Positions 53,582-63,595 of a stretch of DNA of 64,000 nucleotides are shown here, piece by piece; positions within the stretch are counted from its first letter, which is position 1; each line of letters begins with the position of its first letter. The stretch covers positions 2,611,089-2,675,088 of the forward strand of contig NZ_JAALDK010000001.1 of the NCBI RefSeq assembly GCF_013366925.1. The letters are read 5' to 3'. This stretch comes from Paraburkholderia youngii. Lineage in GTDB: Bacteria > Pseudomonadota > Gammaproteobacteria > Burkholderiales > Burkholderiaceae. Under the pieces are notes generated by a model. It searched no databases, had not been told where the DNA came from, and was given only the letters and a program-made list of their open reading frames with translations. The translations under genes were made by a program, and so were the position numbers.

Positions 53582-55099
53582 ATGATCGACGTGAGTCAGC
53601 GTATTGTCTGGCGGCGCCTCTCCGTTGCGCTGTGCAGTTGCATCGCGCTGGCCGGCTGCATGGTCGGCCCCGACTACCACGCGCCGCCCGCGCCGGCCAC
53701 GAACACTTTCACCCCCACGCCACTGCCCGACCAGACCGCCTCCGCGCCCGGCCCCGCCGGCCTGCCGCAGCGTTTCGCGCCGGCCCAGGACATTCCCGCC
53801 GCATGGTGGACGCTGTTTCATTGCGAGCCGCTCGACGCGCTGATCCGCGAGGCCATCGCCAATAGTCCGAACATGACCGCGGCCCAGGCCGCGTTGCGCC
53901 AGGCCCGCGAAAACTACATCGCGCAGGCGGGGGGCACCTTGCTGCCGAGCGTCGACGCGCAACTCAACGCCACGCGCGAAAAGATCAACGGCATCGCGTT
54001 CGGTCAGCCCGGCCTCGTCGAAGAATTCAATCTCTACAACGCGTCGGTCAACGTCTCGTACAAGCTCGACGTGTTCGGCGGCGCGCGGCGCGAACTCGAA
54101 GCGCTGCATGCGCAAATCGACTATCAGCGCTTCCAGCTGCAGGCCGCCTATCTGACGATATCGGCCAACATCGTGACCGCGGCGGTCAAGGAAGCGTCGG
54201 TGCGCGCACAGATCGACGCGACCGAGCGGATCGCCACCGAGGAAGAGCAGCAGCTGAACGTGCTCGACCAGCAACTCTCACTCGGCGGCGTGAGCCGCGC
54301 GGCCGTACTCGCGCAGGAAACGCTGCTCGCGCAGACCCGCGCGACGCTGCCGCCGCTCTATCAGCAACTCGACCAGGCGCGCCACCAGCTTGCGGTGCTC
54401 GCCGGCAAACTGCCGAGCGACACCGGCGTGCCCGAATTCACACTCGACATGTTCTCGCTGCCCGACACGCTGCCCGTGAGCCTGCCGTCGTCGCTGGTGC
54501 GCCAGCGCCCCGACATCCTCGCCGCCGACGCCACGCTGCATCAGGCGAGCGCGCAGGTCGGCGTCGCGACCGCGGCGATGTATCCGCAGATCACGTTGTC
54601 CGCGAGCTACGGCGCCGAGGCGCTGACGCCCGCGCAGGTGCTCAGGGCGGGCAGCACGATCTGGAGCATCGGCGCGGGCTTGCTGCAACCGGTCTTTCAC
54701 GGTGGCCAGCTGAGCGCGCAGAAGCGCGCGGCCGAGGCCGCCTACGAGCAGGCCGGCGCGCAATACCGCGAGACGGTGCTGCTCGCGTTCCAGAACGTCG
54801 CGGACACGCTGCGTGCGCTCGAACACGATGCGACCGGCCTCAAGGCGCAGACCGACGCGTCGCGCGCCGCGAGCGATTCGCTCGAACTGACGCGCGGGCA
54901 GTATCGCGTCGGCGGCGTGAGCTACCTCGCGCTGCTCGACGCGCAACGCCAGTATCAGCAGACAGTGGTGAGTCTCGCGCAGGCGCAGGCCGCGCGTTAC
55001 GCCGACACGGCCGCGCTGTTCCAGGCGCTCGGCGGCGGCTGGTGGAATGGCGCGGCGCCCGAGTCGGCCGCCGCGCCCGCCGCCGCAACGCCACATTGA
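53582..55099 (+). CDS. RND efflux outer-membrane channel, NodT family lipoprotein (second system)
   Basis: 505 residues. Signal peptide with lipobox LAGC (Cys about residue 26) followed by MVGPDYHAPPAP, the usual NodT start. WWTLFHCEPLDALIREAIANSPN near 78-100 and two outer-membrane-efflux repeats follow, with QRPDILAADATLHQASAQVG and GAGLLQPVFHGGQLSAQKRA. First gene of a three-gene rightward operon (channel, adaptor, pump), an order opposite to the leftward system at 18474-24303. Clearly diverged from that channel. Confidence 0.92.
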   Translation: MIDVSQRIVWRRLSVALCSCIALAGCMVGPDYHAPPAPATNTFTPTPLPDQTASAPGPAGLPQRFAPAQDIPAAWWTLFHCEPLDALIREAIANSPNMTAAQAALRQARENYIAQAGGTLLPSVDAQLNATREKINGIAFGQPGLVEEFNLYNASVNVSYKLDVFGGARRELEALHAQIDYQRFQLQAAYLTISANIVTAAVKEASVRAQIDATERIATEEEQQLNVLDQQLSLGGVSRAAVLAQETLLAQTRATLPPLYQQLDQARHQLAVLAGKLPSDTGVPEFTLDMFSLPDTLPVSLPSSLVRQRPDILAADATLHQASAQVGVATAAMYPQITLSASYGAEALTPAQVLRAGSTIWSIGAGLLQPVFHGGQLSAQKRAAEAAYEQAGAQYRETVLLAFQNVADTLRALEHDATGLKAQTDASRAASDSLELTRGQYRVGGVSYLALLDAQRQYQQTVVSLAQAQAARYADTAALFQALGGGWWNGAAPESAAAPAAATPH

Positions 55100-55153
55100 C
55101 CGTGCCCTGACACAACCCTCAGCCCTCGCCCCAAGCCGAGCAAGGACATCACG

Positions 55154-56305
55154 ATGGCCGAAAGAGAACCGATGACGAAGCGCATGGTGATTATGTTGAT
55201 CTGCGTCGGCCTGCTGCTCGCCGGGCTGGTCGGCTTCAACCTGTTCCGCGCGCACATGTTCGCGAAGTTCATGGCGGCCAACACCACGCCGCCCGCGACG
55301 GTGTCGGCGGTGGTGGTCCACTATCAGTCGTGGCAGCCGCAGCTCGCGGCGGTCGGCAGCCTGCGCGCGGTGCGCGGCGTCGACGTGACGACCGAAGTCG
55401 CCGGCCTCGTGCGCCAGGTCGCGTTCGTGTCGGGGCAGGAAGCGAAAGCCGGGCAGATCCTCGTGCGACTCAATGACGACAGCGACGTCGCGCTGCTGCA
55501 ATCGCTGCAGGCCGCGGCCGACCTCGCGCAGACGGTCTACGAGCGCGACCGCGCGCAGTACGACATCAAGGCGATCGCGAAAGCGCAGCTCGACGCCGAT
55601 GCGGCGGACCTCAAGGGCAAGAAGGCGCAGGTCGCGCAGCAGCAGGCGCTCGTCGACAAGAAGACGATTCGCGCGCCGTTCGCGGGGCGCCTCGGCATCA
55701 CGACGATCAATCCGGGGCAATACCTGAATCCGGGCGATACGATCGTCACGCTGCAAGCCATCGATCCGATCTACGCCGACTTCTCGGTGCCGCAACAGCA
55801 GCTCGGCCAGCTCGCGATCGGCGCGACCGTCAGCGTAGATACCAACGCGTACAGCGGACGAAGCTTCACCGGCAAGATCCAGTCGATGAGCCCGAAAGTC
55901 GACAGCGCGACGCGCAACGTGCAGATCGAGGCGAGCGTCGACAATCGCGAGCGCAAGCTGCTGCCCGGCATGTACGCGAACGTGAAGATCGACTCGGGCG
56001 CCGAGGAGCGCCACTTAACGCTGCCGCAAACGGCGATCACCTACAACCCGTATGGCGCGACCGTGTTCATCGTGAAGCCCGGCACGCAGCCCAACGCGCA
56101 GGGCAAGACGCTGCCCGTCGCGCAGCAGGTGTTCGTGACGCCGGGCCCGACGCGCGGCGACCAGGTGGCGATTCTGAAGGGCGTCGACGACGGCACGCAG
56201 GTCGTGACGAGCGGCCAGCTCAAGCTGAAGAATGGCACGCCGCTGATCATCGACAACCGCGTCCAGCCGTCGGACAGTCCGGATCCGACGCCGCAGGAAC
56301 AATAA
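55154..56305 (+). CDS. RND efflux periplasmic adaptor (second system)
   Basis: 383 residues, starting 54 bases after the channel gene. One N-terminal membrane anchor (VIMLICVGLLLAGLVGFNLF, about 12-31) without a lipobox, unlike the adaptor at 23128. The lipoyl half follows (VDVTTEVAGLVRQVAFVSGQEAKAGQILVRL), then a helical hairpin, the second half (RAPFAGRLGITTINPGQYLNPGD) and the barrel (YADFSVPQQQLGQLAIG). It bridges the RND pump and the outer-membrane channel. Confidence 0.93.
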   Translation: MAEREPMTKRMVIMLICVGLLLAGLVGFNLFRAHMFAKFMAANTTPPATVSAVVVHYQSWQPQLAAVGSLRAVRGVDVTTEVAGLVRQVAFVSGQEAKAGQILVRLNDDSDVALLQSLQAAADLAQTVYERDRAQYDIKAIAKAQLDADAADLKGKKAQVAQQQALVDKKTIRAPFAGRLGITTINPGQYLNPGDTIVTLQAIDPIYADFSVPQQQLGQLAIGATVSVDTNAYSGRSFTGKIQSMSPKVDSATRNVQIEASVDNRERKLLPGMYANVKIDSGAEERHLTLPQTAITYNPYGATVFIVKPGTQPNAQGKTLPVAQQVFVTPGPTRGDQVAILKGVDDGTQVVTSGQLKLKNGTPLIIDNRVQPSDSPDPTPQEQ

Positions 56306-56321
56306 GCGAGGCCGCCCGATC

Positions 56322-59300
56322 ATGTTCACGGACATCTTCATCCGCCGGCCGGTACTCGCTTCGGTCGTGAGCCTGCTGATCCTCGTGCTCGGGCTGCGCG
56401 CGCTCGCGGTGCTGAAGGTCAGCCAGTATCCGCAGACCGAGAACGCGGTCGTCACGATCACGACGGCCTACTATGGCGCGAACCCGGACACCATCGCCGG
56501 CTTCATTACCCAGCCGCTCGAAGCGGCGATCGCGCAGGCGCAGGGCATCGACTATATGTCGTCGACGAGCATCACGGGCGTGTCGACTATCGTCGCGACG
56601 CTGCGTTTGAATTACGACGCGAACCGCGCGCTGACCGAGATCAACACGCAGATCGGCTCGGTGCGCAACCAGTTGCCGCCGCAGGCGCAGCAGCCGGTGC
56701 TGACGGTTCAGACCGGGCAGACCACCGACGCGATGTACATGGGCTTCTACAGCAGCGTGCTGCCGAGCAACAACGTCACCGACTACCTGTTGCGCGTGGT
56801 CAAGCCGAAGCTCGACTCGATCCAGGGCGTGCAGACCGCCGAAGTGCTCGGCGGCCGGCAGTTCGCGATGCGCGCGTGGCTGGATTCGGCGCGGCTCGCC
56901 GCGCACGGCGTCAGCGCGAGCGACGTGTTCACCGCGCTCGGCAACAACAACTATCTCGCGACGCTCGGCACGACGAAGGGGCAGATGGTCAGCGTCGACC
57001 TCGAAGCGGGCACGGACCTGCATACCGTCGACGATTTCAAGCAGCTCGTCGTCAAGCAGAAGAACGGCTCGATCGTGCGTCTCCAGGATGTCGCGAACGT
57101 CGTGCTCGGCGCCGACAGCTACGACTTCAACGTCGCGTTCAGCGGCAAGCGCTCCGTGTTCATCGGTATCAAGGTCGCGCCGGACGCGAACATTCTCGAT
57201 GTGGCCAAGCGGGTGAAAACCGTGTTCCCCGATCTGCAGAGGCAGTTCCCGACCGGTATGACGGGCGACATCGTGTATGACGCGACCGACTTCGTGAACA
57301 CCGCGATCAGGGAAGTGATCAAGACGCTCGTCGAAGCGCTCGTGATCGTCACCATCGTGATCTTCCTGTTTCTCGGCAGTTTCCGCGCGGTGATCGTGCC
57401 GTTGATCGCGATGCCGCTGTCGCTGATCGGCACGTTCTTCGTGATGCAGGCGCTCGGCTATTCGATCAATCTGCTGACGCTGCTCGCGCTCGTGCTCGCG
57501 ATCGGGCTCGTCGTGGACGACGCGATCATCGTCGTCGAGAACGTCGATCGGCATATGAAGCACGAAGGCAAGACGCCGTTCGACGCGGCGCTGATCGCCG
57601 CGCGCGAACTCGGCGGCCCGATCGTCGCGATGACCGTCGTGCTGATCGCCGTGTACGCGCCGATCGGCTTCCAGGGCGGGCTGACGGGCGCGCTCTTCAC
57701 CGAATTCGCGTTCACGCTCGCGGGTGCGGTGACGGTATCGGGCGTAATTGCGCTCACGTTGTCGCCGATGATGTGTTCGCGCTTCTTTCGCGCCGAGCAG
57801 GAATCGGGGCGTTTCGCGCGTTTCGTCGACCGTCAGTTCGAGCGCGTGCATCGCGGCTATGGCCGGCTGTTGCATGCGACGCTCGATACCTGGCCCGTGT
57901 TCGTGGTGATGGGCGCGCTGCTGCTGTGCGGCACCGTGTATCTGTTCATGACCTCCAAGTCGGAACTCGCGCCGCAGGAAGATCAGGGCGTCGTGCTGTC
58001 GCAGATCATCGGGCCGCCGAACGCGACGATCCAGCAGATGCAGACCTATGCGGACCAGGTGTTCGATGCCTCGAAATCGCTGCCCGAGTACTCGCAGATG
58101 TTCCAGCTGACGGGTTCGCCGACCATCAACCAGGGCATCGGCGGGGTGCTGTTCAAGACCTGGGATCAGCGCGGCAAAAACGCGACCGTACTGCAGGAGG
58201 AATTGCAGCAGAAGTGGAATCAGATCGCGGGCGCACGCGTCGCAGCGTTCCAGTTTCCCCCGCTGCCGGGCTCGCAGGGCTTGCCGGTGCAGTTCGTAAT
58301 CAGCACGACCGAGCCGTTCCAAAACCTCAACGAGGTATCGCAAGCGGTGCTCGAAAAAGCGCGCGCGAGCGGCATGTTCTTCTTCGTCGATACCGACCTG
58401 AAAATCGACAAGCCGGAAGCGGTGCTCGTCGTCGATCGCGACAAGGTGGCCTCGCTCGGGCTATCGCAAAGCGACGTCGGACAGGCACTCGGTTCGGCGC
58501 TGGGCGGCGGCTACGTCAACTATTTCTCGATCGCGGGGCGTTCGTACAAGGTGATTCCGCAGGTGCTGCAGACCGATCGGCTCAATCCGTCGCAGGTGCT
58601 CGACTACTATCTGCGCACGCCGGACGGCAGCGTGATTCCGGCCTCGACGGTCGCGCATATAAAGCACAGCGTCGTGCCCGAATCGATCAATCACTTCCAG
58701 CAGTTGAACTCGGCGACGATCTCCGGCGTGATCGTGCCGGGCGTGTCGCAAGGCCAGGTGCTCGATTTTCTGCGCAAGGCGACCGCACAGGTCGCGCCGG
58801 CCGGATATTCGGCCGATTACTCGGGAGCGTCGCGCCAGTTCGTGCAGGAGTCGGGTGGCTTCGTCATTACGCTGCTGCTTGCGACGATCATCGTGTTCCT
58901 CGCGCTCGCGGCGCAATTCGAGAGCTTCCGCGATCCGATCGTGATCCTGATCTCGGTACCGATGGCGCTGTTCGGCGCGCTGATCTTCATCAACATCGGC
59001 CTGACTACGCTGAACATCTACACGCAGGTCGGTCTCGTCACGCTGATGGGACTCGTCAGCAAGCACGGCATTCTGATCGTGCAGTTCGCCAACGAATTGC
59101 AGCGCGCGGGCCGCGGCAAGCGCGAAGCGGTCGAGGAAGCCGCCGGCGTGCGGCTGCGTCCGATCCTGATGACGACCGCCGCGATGGTGCTCGGCGTGGT
59201 GCCGCTCGTGATCGCGTCGGGCGCGGGCGCGGCGGGCCGCAACGCGATGGGGCTCGTGATTTTCACGGGGATGTCGATCGGCACGCTGTTCACGTTGTTC

Positions 59301-59390
59301 GTCGTGCCGGCGATGTACATGTTTCTGGCCGCCGATCATCAGCGGCATGCTCAGGCGCCGAAAGCCGGCGAGGCGGGTCAGGCGGGTTAG
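56322..59390 (+). CDS. RND efflux pump inner-membrane transporter, HAE1 family (second system)
   Basis: 1022 residues in the AcrB/MdtC-like pattern: N-terminal MFTDIFIRRPVLASVVSLL, porter loop (AQGIDYMSSTSITGVSTI), TM4 relay motif AIGLVVDDAIIVVENVDRH near residue 400, TM6, then the second half with FESFRDPIVILISVPMALFG and GLVSKHGILIVQFANE. C-terminus after FVVPAMYMFLA is polar. It exports drugs or solvents by proton antiport. Starts 16 bases after the adaptor. No local regulator gene flanks the operon. Confidence 0.94.
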   Translation: MFTDIFIRRPVLASVVSLLILVLGLRALAVLKVSQYPQTENAVVTITTAYYGANPDTIAGFITQPLEAAIAQAQGIDYMSSTSITGVSTIVATLRLNYDANRALTEINTQIGSVRNQLPPQAQQPVLTVQTGQTTDAMYMGFYSSVLPSNNVTDYLLRVVKPKLDSIQGVQTAEVLGGRQFAMRAWLDSARLAAHGVSASDVFTALGNNNYLATLGTTKGQMVSVDLEAGTDLHTVDDFKQLVVKQKNGSIVRLQDVANVVLGADSYDFNVAFSGKRSVFIGIKVAPDANILDVAKRVKTVFPDLQRQFPTGMTGDIVYDATDFVNTAIREVIKTLVEALVIVTIVIFLFLGSFRAVIVPLIAMPLSLIGTFFVMQALGYSINLLTLLALVLAIGLVVDDAIIVVENVDRHMKHEGKTPFDAALIAARELGGPIVAMTVVLIAVYAPIGFQGGLTGALFTEFAFTLAGAVTVSGVIALTLSPMMCSRFFRAEQESGRFARFVDRQFERVHRGYGRLLHATLDTWPVFVVMGALLLCGTVYLFMTSKSELAPQEDQGVVLSQIIGPPNATIQQMQTYADQVFDASKSLPEYSQMFQLTGSPTINQGIGGVLFKTWDQRGKNATVLQEELQQKWNQIAGARVAAFQFPPLPGSQGLPVQFVISTTEPFQNLNEVSQAVLEKARASGMFFFVDTDLKIDKPEAVLVVDRDKVASLGLSQSDVGQALGSALGGGYVNYFSIAGRSYKVIPQVLQTDRLNPSQVLDYYLRTPDGSVIPASTVAHIKHSVVPESINHFQQLNSATISGVIVPGVSQGQVLDFLRKATAQVAPAGYSADYSGASRQFVQESGGFVITLLLATIIVFLALAAQFESFRDPIVILISVPMALFGALIFINIGLTTLNIYTQVGLVTLMGLVSKHGILIVQFANELQRAGRGKREAVEEAAGVRLRPILMTTAAMVLGVVPLVIASGAGAAGRNAMGLVIFTGMSIGTLFTLFVVPAMYMFLAADHQRHAQAPKAGEAGQAG

Positions 59391-59485
59391 GGCCTGGGTG
59401 TTCGCGTACCCGCTGCGCGTTCGTCACCTAGACTACGGAGCATTCGCTGCGCAACGCGGCGCAAGACCAACCGGAGCCACGCACG

Positions 59486-60454
59486 ATGAAAGCGATCCAG
59501 TTCAAATCTTTCGGCAACCCCGAAGTGCTCGAATACGTCGATCTGCCGACGCCGCAGGCCGACGCGGAGCATGCGGTCGTGCGGGTCATGGCGGCCTCGG
59601 TCAATCCGAGCGACGTGAAGAACGTGGCCGGCCGTTTCGAACATACGGTGCTGCCGCGCATACCGGGGCGCGACTTCAGCGGCGTGGTGGTGGATGGCCC
59701 GGCCGCGTGGCGTGACGCCGAAGTGTGGGGCACCGGCGGCGACATCGGCTTCACGCGCGACGGCACGCACGCCGAGTACCTCGGCATTCCGGTCGCGGCG
59801 CTGTCACGCAAGCCCGTTGCGTTGAGCCATGTCGAGGCGGCGGCAATCGGCGTGAACTTCGTGGTCGCGTGGCTCGGCACCGTCGAATACGCAAGCTTGC
59901 AGGCCGGCGAGACCGTCGCGGTGCTTGGCGCGGGCGGCGGTGTCGGCGGCGCGGTTGCGCAGATCGCGAAGGCACGCGGCGCGCGCGTGATCGCCGTCGA
60001 CCGCCGGCCGCTCGATCCGGCCACGCCCGCGGGCCGCCTGATCGACGCCTACGTACCGTTCGACGAACACGCAGCCGAACGTGTGCGCGAGCTGACCGGC
60101 GGCGCAGGCGCGGAAGTCGTCTACGACACGGTAGGCGGTGTCGCGTTCGAGACCGCGCTGAGTCTCGCGAAGCGGCGCGGCCGCGTGCTCGAAATCAGCG
60201 CGACCGGCAAGCGCCGGGTCGAGTTCGATCTGATCGATTTCTATCACAACGAGACGCAATTGCTCGGTGTCGACAGCGCGAAGCTCGGCGTCGCGCAATC
60301 AGCGCCGCTGATGAGGTCGCTCGTCGAGGGCTTCGACAGCGGCAAGCTGAGCGGCCCGGCGATCGCACAGGAATTTCCGCTCGCCCGCGCGCGCGAAGCC
60401 TACGACGCGGTCGCCGCCGGCACGCGCGGGCGCGTCGTGATCCTTATGCAATAA
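59486..60454 (+). CDS. NADPH:quinone reductase-like MDR-family oxidoreductase
   Basis: 322 residues. MDR fold without structural zinc: N-terminal GroES-like domain (MKAIQFKSFGNPEVLEYVDLP, ASVNPSDVKNVAG) and Rossmann domain with VLGAGGGVGGAVAQIAKARGARVIAVDRR (residues about 145-172) and VVYDTVGGVAFE. Ends with AREAYDAVAAGTRGRVVIL, typical of quinone oxidoreductases and zeta-crystallin relatives. Probably detoxifies quinones or enones. It lies 95 bases after the RND operon and may be independent. Confidence 0.9.
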   Translation: MKAIQFKSFGNPEVLEYVDLPTPQADAEHAVVRVMAASVNPSDVKNVAGRFEHTVLPRIPGRDFSGVVVDGPAAWRDAEVWGTGGDIGFTRDGTHAEYLGIPVAALSRKPVALSHVEAAAIGVNFVVAWLGTVEYASLQAGETVAVLGAGGGVGGAVAQIAKARGARVIAVDRRPLDPATPAGRLIDAYVPFDEHAAERVRELTGGAGAEVVYDTVGGVAFETALSLAKRRGRVLEISATGKRRVEFDLIDFYHNETQLLGVDSAKLGVAQSAPLMRSLVEGFDSGKLSGPAIAQEFPLARAREAYDAVAAGTRGRVVILMQ

Positions 60455-60604
60455 CCAACCTCCGACACAGGTCTGCGCAACCCGCTGGCGGCGACACTGC
60501 ATTGAAGCCGCGGCCTCAGGCCGCCCGCAACACGCTAAGATTGAGGCCGCCGGGCGCCCGCGCCGCCCGGCGAGAACGACAAAAGCATTGCCTCGGAGAA
60601 TCTG

Positions 60605-61192
60605 ATGTCTGATGAATATGAAGTGCACGGTCCGCACGACCACGCCGTCGAACACGCCGGCCACGCCGGGCATCACGACGCCGATCCGTTCGCGAGCCGG
60701 ATGGCCGTGATGACCGCGATCCTCGCGACGATCGGCGCGCTGTGCGCGTACCAGAGCGGCAACGCCGAAAACCTCGCGCTGTTCTTCAAGAACGAAGCCG
60801 CGATCAAGAAGACCGAAGCGTCGAACCAGTGGAGCTACTACCAGGCGAAGGGCGAGAAGGAGAACCTCGCCGAACTCGGCGCGGCGCTGTCGGCGCCCAA
60901 TACCGACGCGCACGCGAAATTCGTCGCCGACGTCGAGAAATACAAGCAGCAGAAGGAGCCGATCCGCGCGAACGCCGAAGCGATCGAAAAACAGGTCGTC
61001 GCCGCCGACACGCGCAGCGAAACGCTGCTGCACGGCCATCATCGCTGGGCTCAGGCGACGCTGCTGATTCAGGTCGCGATTGCGCTGTGCGCGATCACGC
61101 TGCTCACGCGCAAGAACTGGCTGCGCAATGTGTCGTACCTCGTCGCGGGAGCAGGCGTCCTGACCGCAGGCGCGGCGTTTTTCGGGCTATGA
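60605..61192 (+). CDS. DUF4337-like membrane protein
   Basis: 195 residues. His-rich N-terminus (HGPHDHAVEHAGHAGHH), one hydrophobic segment at about 37-55 (MAVMTAILATIGALCAYQ), an amphipathic region with EAAIKKTEASNQWSYYQAKGEKE, and two C-terminal helices (LLIQVAIALCAITLLTRKNW, VSYLVAGAGVLTAGAAFFGL). This layout is that of DUF4337 proteins, inner-membrane proteins of unknown function. The His cluster may bind metal. The gene stands alone with GCCTCGGAGAAT upstream. Confidence 0.85.
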   Translation: MSDEYEVHGPHDHAVEHAGHAGHHDADPFASRMAVMTAILATIGALCAYQSGNAENLALFFKNEAAIKKTEASNQWSYYQAKGEKENLAELGAALSAPNTDAHAKFVADVEKYKQQKEPIRANAEAIEKQVVAADTRSETLLHGHHRWAQATLLIQVAIALCAITLLTRKNWLRNVSYLVAGAGVLTAGAAFFGL

Positions 61193-61247
61193 GCGAGGTA
61201 CATCGCTTGCCTTCTTCGAGCCGGAGCTTTTCAACAGGGAGTGTGTC

Positions 61248-61865
61248 GTGATCGATGGGTCCGCCGTGGTCGGCGTGTTTTCCGTGTATATCGCGGGCGT
61301 CGTGAGTCCGGGCCCGAACTTCGTCGCGGTCGCGCATAAGGCCGCTTCGGCGACGCGCATCGAAGCGCTCGCGATGGTCGCCGGCATCGTGCTCGTCAAT
61401 CTGTTCTGGGCAAGTTGCGCGATTCTCGGCGTCGGCATCGTGTTCGCGGCGTTCCCGTGGCTCGCGCTCGTGGTCAGGATCGTGGGCGCCTGTTATCTGC
61501 TGTGGTTCGGCGGGCGGCTGATCTTCAATGCGTCGGCGGCAAGGCAGGCGGTGCTCGTCAAAGCACCGGCGGGTGGCTTCAGGCAGGCGTTCGCGCAGGG
61601 TTTCGCGACCAACATCGCGAATCCGAAGTCGATGGCGTTTTTTGCCGCGGTGTTTTCGTCGGCCGCACCCGCGCATGTGAGCACCGGCACGTTTGCCGCG
61701 ATGCTCGGCATGGTGTTCGTCGTCGCGAGCAGTTGGTACGGGTTCGTCGCGCTGGCGTTGTCGCATGCGCGGATCGCGTCGGTGTATCGGCGCGGCAAGA
61801 TGTGGGTCGATCGCGTGTGCGGCGGGTTGATCGTTGCGTTGGGAGTGCGGCAGCTGATTCGTTGA
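61248..61865 (+). CDS. LysE/RhtB-family amino-acid exporter
   Basis: 205 residues from GTG 61248, with CAGGGAG upstream. Six hydrophobic helices; the family hallmark is at the N-terminus (VYIAGVVSPGPNFVAVAHKAAS), followed by GIVLVNLFWASCAILGVG, LVVRIVGACYLLWFGGRLIF and FAQGFATNIANPKSMAFFAAVF. Members export amino acids, homoserine lactones or related compounds. No regulator adjacent. It converges on the ECF sigma gene, 25 bases away. Confidence 0.9.
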   Translation: MIDGSAVVGVFSVYIAGVVSPGPNFVAVAHKAASATRIEALAMVAGIVLVNLFWASCAILGVGIVFAAFPWLALVVRIVGACYLLWFGGRLIFNASAARQAVLVKAPAGGFRQAFAQGFATNIANPKSMAFFAAVFSSAAPAHVSTGTFAAMLGMVFVVASSWYGFVALALSHARIASVYRRGKMWVDRVCGGLIVALGVRQLIR

Positions 61866-61890
61866 GGCGGCACTCGGAGGTGCCCAAAAC

Positions 61891-63165
61891 TCAATGCGCA
61901 AGCCCGCGCGCACGCTCCAGCAACAGCTCGCGCTCGCGCGTATTGCGCGTCATCGCCGCGGCGCGCTCGAACTCAGCGCGCGCTTCGTCGATGCGTCCGA
62001 GCTTGACCAGCAGATCGCCGCGCACGCTCGGCAGCCAGTGATAATTCTCGAGCGCCGAACCAGCCGCGAGCGCATCGACGATCTCGAGTCCGGCCGTCGG
62101 CCCGAACGCCATCCCCACCGCGACCGCGCGATTCAACTCCACGACCGGCGATGGCGCGACCTGCGCCAAAGCATCGTAGAGCGCGACGATCTGCGCCCAG
62201 TCGGTGTCCTCGGCGCGGCGTGCCCGCGCATGACACGCGGCGAGCGCCGCCTGCAACGCATACGGCCCGCTTGCGCCGCCGAGTGCATGCGCGCTGTCCA
62301 ACGCCGCGAGGCCGCGGCGAATCAGCAGCGGGTCCCAACGGCTGCGATCCTGATCGAGCAACAGCACCGGCCGCCCCTGCGCATCGGTGCGCGCATGCGT
62401 GCGCGACGCCTGGATCTCCATTAGCGCAACCAGACCGTGGACCTCGCTTTCGTCGGCGACGAGTCCGCTCAACACGCGCCCGAGCCGCAGCGCCTCCTCG
62501 CATAGCGCCGGGCGCATCCAGTCGTCGCCGGCAGTAGCCGAATACCCTTCGTTGAAAATCAGGTAGATCACCTGCAGCACCGACGCGAGCCTCGCCGCGC
62601 GCGCGTCCGCCTGCGGCACCTCGAACGGCACGCGCGCCGCCGACAGCGTGCGCTTCGCGCGCACGATCCGCTGCGCGATGGTCGGCTCCGGCACGAGAAA
62701 CGCGCGCGCGATTTCGTCGGTGGTGAGGCCGCCGAGCAGGCGCAGCGTCAGCGCGACGCGCGCATCGGTCGACAGCACCGGATGGCACGCGGTGAAGATG
62801 AGCCGCAGCAAATCGTCGCCGATGTCGTCGGCGCGCGCGGCATCGAGCGCATCGACGAAATCGGGCACCACGTGCGCCTCGATCGCGTCGAGATCGTGGC
62901 CGAGCTCCTCGCGCTTGCGCGCATGCAGCGCTTCCTGGCGCAAGCGATCGAGCGCGCGGTTTTTCGCGGCCGTCATCAGCCAGGCTCCGGGGTTGTCGGG
63001 CACGCCCGCGTTCGGCCAATGCTCGAGCGCGGCCACCAGCGCGTCCTGCGCGAGTTCCTCGGCGAGCCCCACGTCGCGCACGATCCGCGCGACGTGAGCG
63101 ATGACCTTCGCGGATTCGATCCGCCAGACAGCGTCGATCGCACGATGGGTGGCCTGTATCGTCAC
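61891..63165 (-). CDS. ECF sigma factor with C-terminal extension, ECF42-type (DUF6596)
   Basis: 424 residues from GTG 63165; the frame continues upstream into the YCII gene but that part is a shadow. Sigma region 2 at about 12-85 (VWRIESAKVIAHVARIVRDVGLAEELAQDALV, PGAWLMTAAKNRALDRLR), region 4 at about 125-185 (ALTLRLLGGLTTDEIARAFLVPEPTIAQRIVRAKR), then a helical, TPR-like C-terminal extension with IYLIFNEGYSAT and VVELNRAVAV. This architecture is known as ECF42, a group consistently linked to DGPF/YCII proteins, present here at 63182 and 63774. The extension is thought to replace an anti-sigma factor. Confidence 0.93.
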   Translation of the reverse strand: MTIQATHRAIDAVWRIESAKVIAHVARIVRDVGLAEELAQDALVAALEHWPNAGVPDNPGAWLMTAAKNRALDRLRQEALHARKREELGHDLDAIEAHVVPDFVDALDAARADDIGDDLLRLIFTACHPVLSTDARVALTLRLLGGLTTDEIARAFLVPEPTIAQRIVRAKRTLSAARVPFEVPQADARAARLASVLQVIYLIFNEGYSATAGDDWMRPALCEEALRLGRVLSGLVADESEVHGLVALMEIQASRTHARTDAQGRPVLLLDQDRSRWDPLLIRRGLAALDSAHALGGASGPYALQAALAACHARARRAEDTDWAQIVALYDALAQVAPSPVVELNRAVAVGMAFGPTAGLEIVDALAAGSALENYHWLPSVRGDLLVKLGRIDEARAEFERAAAMTRNTRERELLLERARGLAH

Positions 63166-63181
63166 GGCGTCAGCCTTCACC

Positions 63182-63595
63182 TCAGCGGTGATCTTCTTCG
63201 AGCTTGCGAAAGCGCTCGACTTCCGGTCCCGGCTCGAAGTCGTCGATCTCGAACAGCTGCCGCACTTCGATTTCGCCATCGGCGTGCTCACCGAACGGGG
63301 CCGGGAAACGCCGCGCCCATTCCATCGCCTCGTCGCGCGAGCGCACCTGGATCAACGTGTAGCCAGCAATCAGCTCTTTGGTCTCCGCGAACGGTCCGTC
63401 CACGACGCTCCGTTTGCCGCCGCTATAGCGCACGCGCCAGCCTTTCGAGCTCGGCTGCAGGCCGGTTGCATCGAGCAGGACGCCGGCCTTCGAGAGTTCT
63501 TCGTGGTAGGCGCCCATCGCGGCGATCAGCGACGGTTCGGGCATCTCGCCGGCTTCGCTCGCGGCCGTGGCTTTTACGATGATCATGAATCGCAT
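63182..63595 (-). CDS. DGPF-motif YCII-family protein
   Basis: 137 residues from ATG 63595, preceded by a purine-rich GGAG. Starts RFMIIVKATAASEAG and carries the eponymous VVDGPFAETKELIAGY (residues about 68-83), RSRDEAMEWARRFP and an acidic tail. DGPF proteins accompany ECF42 sigma factors and may sense or handle an unknown small compound or be targets of the sigma factor. It lies directly upstream of the sigma gene, 16 bases from its GTG, so probably cotranscribed. Confidence 0.9.
   Translation of the reverse strand: MRFMIIVKATAASEAGEMPEPSLIAAMGAYHEELSKAGVLLDATGLQPSSKGWRVRYSGGKRSVVDGPFAETKELIAGYTLIQVRSRDEAMEWARRFPAPFGEHADGEIEVRQLFEIDDFEPGPEVERFRKLEEDHR

Noticed and set aside
56247..58343. 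698-codon open frame antisense to the second RND pump
   Set aside because: Same reason: His/Arg/Asp-rich shadow of a conserved gene.
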